Shown here in pieces: positions 63,098 through 64,000 of a DNA stretch of 64,000 nucleotides. Positions within the stretch are counted from its first letter, which is position 1. Each line of letters opens with the position of its first letter. The position numbers and the translations under genes are program-made. The notes beneath the pieces are model-generated. The model had not been told where the DNA came from. It was given only the letters and a program-made list of their open reading frames with translations, and made no database searches. Origin of the DNA: Limisalsivibrio acetivorans (lineage in GTDB: Bacteria; Chrysiogenota; Deferribacteres; Deferribacterales; Geovibrionaceae); NCBI RefSeq assembly GCF_000421105.1, contig NZ_ATWF01000001.1, forward strand, positions 1,026,930-1,090,929, given 5' to 3'.

Positions 63098-63538
63098 CTA
63101 GCTCCCCGTTGCGAGGCTCTTTTTCATGAGTACGCATCCGTCCTTAGCCTCTTGGGCCGGAACAAACCCATGCTTCTCGAAGAAGCCCTTAGAGTTCTCC
63201 GTTGCAACAATGGCAAGTTCCTCCCCTTCGGACTCCTCTTCAATCTTATTGAGAAGAGCACTCCCAACACCTTCACCCTTTCTGGCTGAGTATATTAGAC
63301 TGATATGTGACGGTTTTTTCAGCTCCGCCGCTCCAACAATATCATCGCCGTCCACTGCAACGAACATACGACTATCCTCTTCAAGCCTCGAAAGTATCTC
63401 GTGGCTGGGGCTCTGGCTAAGAAATTCTCCCCATCTCTCCTCTGGAAAAAGGGGGGCAACCTCTTCCTTAAAAACCTTCTGGATCAGCTCCGAAACATTC
63501 TCCGCTTCACACGGACCCATCTCATCTACGGTTATCAT
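63098..63538 (-). CDS. GNAT-family N-acetyltransferase
   Basis: A 146-residue acetyltransferase. The acetyl-CoA loop is in GEGVGSALLNKIEEES and the C-terminal block is ENSKGFFEKHGFVPAQE, both typical of the GNAT fold. The substrate is unknown. I use the ATG at 63538, eight bases after AGGTGG; a GTG four codons earlier is the alternative. It stands alone, convergent with sdhB. Confidence 0.9.
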   Translation of the reverse strand: MITVDEMGPCEAENVSELIQKVFKEEVAPLFPEERWGEFLSQSPSHEILSRLEEDSRMFVAVDGDDIVGAAELKKPSHISLIYSARKGEGVGSALLNKIEEESEGEELAIVATENSKGFFEKHGFVPAQEAKDGCVLMKKSLATGS

Positions 63539-63602
63539 CTTATATTCCACCTTGTGCTGATATATGGATCATATCATATTCAATCGGCTGAGCTACTGAA
63601 AT

Positions 63603-63629
63603 AAAAAAAGGCCCCCAAAAGGGGGCCTT
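63603..63629 (-). terminator. Intrinsic terminator downstream of the LamG-domain gene
   Basis: AAGGCCCCC-TTTT-GGGGGCCTT on the minus strand, followed by TTTTTAT. It ends the transcript of the gene entering from the right edge. Confidence 0.88.
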
Positions 63630-63651
63630 GAAATATTAGGTTTTTATCGGC

Positions 63652-64000
63652 TTATTTGTCAAGCGTTGTGTAGTTGTATATTGCTTGGATACCCGCCGCA
63701 TCAACGGCTGTATAGTACATCATGAGCGAATCAAGGGAGCCGCCCATAAAGCTTGACGTACCCATATATGAGCCAAGGGTGGTATCACCATCCGTTACGG
63801 AGGCAAGCCCTGTGAGGGTAACGGTCTTTGTATTGTCAAGCGCTCCGTTTATGTAAACCTCCATCGTACCGGGCGTATACACAACAGCAACATGAGCCCA
63901 CACCCCAGGGGTAAGCTTGGAGGTGGAGAACATGTAGTCGTGGTTTGTTCCGTCATCGATGAAGAAGTAGATAGAGTTGTCGGGCTCAAGGAAGGCCTCG
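63652..64000 (-). CDS. LamG/concanavalin-like domain protein, C-terminus only
   Basis: The frame is open to the right edge, so only the last 115 residues are seen. TPGVWAHVAVVYTPGTMEVYINGAL followed by GSYMGTSSFMGGSLDSLMMY is the LamG (concanavalin-A-like lectin/glucanase) fold, with the closing helix AAGIQAIYNY. Such domains usually sit in large secreted or surface proteins that bind sugars or proteins. The N-terminal architecture and localisation cannot be seen. A strong terminator follows. Confidence 0.8.
   Translation of the reverse strand, partial: EAFLEPDNSIYFFIDDGTNHDYMFSTSKLTPGVWAHVAVVYTPGTMEVYINGALDNTKTVTLTGLASVTDGDTTLGSYMGTSSFMGGSLDSLMMYYTAVDAAGIQAIYNYTTLDK

Overview
The window reads as an ordinary chromosomal segment of a Gram-negative, respiratory, non-fermentative bacterium. 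Supporting genes are an sdhCDAB succinate dehydrogenase, LolA (outer-membrane lipoprotein transport), a secreted c-type cytochrome, biotin-dependent pyruvate carboxylase, ATP-type PEP carboxykinase, a very large NAD-dependent glutamate dehydrogenase, selenocysteine machinery (selA-selB) and several cyclic-di-GMP proteins. The gene content and the style of the proteins suggest Deferribacterota (Geovibrio/Denitrovibrio-like). That placement is inference from recognition, not a search result. No rRNA, tRNA, CRISPR array, prophage or intact insertion sequence was seen. Coding density is high, many genes overlap by 4-14 bases, and TTG or GTG starts are frequent (nudix, xer, dprA, smg, M20, selA, argF, DHH, MFS).

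Layout. 1-6588 (minus): glutamate dehydrogenase, an M16 peptidase and a P-loop ATPase cut by the left edge. 6884-10890 (minus): HNH protein, alaS, Nudix hydrolase, cheX. 11067-12656 (plus): pckA, followed by an 836-bp non-coding patch packed with palindromes and repeated blocks. 13493-22055 (minus): M20 hydrolase, dprA, smg, topA, trmFO, xer recombinase and a REC-REC-GGDEF regulator. 22129-25301 (plus): selA-selB. 25308-25901 (minus): lolA. 26281-29724 (plus): pyruvate carboxylase. 30071-31870 (minus): uvrC. 31946-38329 (minus): a complete tryptophan operon trpEGDCFBA behind a classical attenuator whose 20-residue leader peptide carries four consecutive Trp codons and appears to be leaderless. 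38338-47599 (minus): accessory operons: trpB2-queH-DUF2905-yjbQ-DHH-engB-PLD-DUF554, then cytochrome c, flavin reductase, small membrane protein, GAF-HD-GYP, DUF1461 membrane protein and MFS transporter. 47705-48253 (plus): DJ-1/PfpI protein. 48241-51990 (minus): moxR, DUF58, transglutaminase. 52118-56369 (minus): argD-argF-argG and, past a terminator, glyQ without glyS. 56456-59436 (minus): a pseudokinase-FapA fusion followed by AMMECR1. 59717-62913 (plus): sdhCDAB. 63098-64000 (minus): a GNAT acetyltransferase and the end of a LamG-type protein cut by the right edge.

Together the metabolic genes cover the pyruvate/oxaloacetate/PEP node (pyc, pckA), the TCA cycle and respiratory chain (sdh), glutamate catabolism (NAD-GDH), and Trp and Arg biosynthesis. 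The most distinctive items are the trp attenuator, the pseudokinase-FapA fusion, the palindrome-rich patch after pckA, and the short TrpA together with a second, separately promoted TrpB2.
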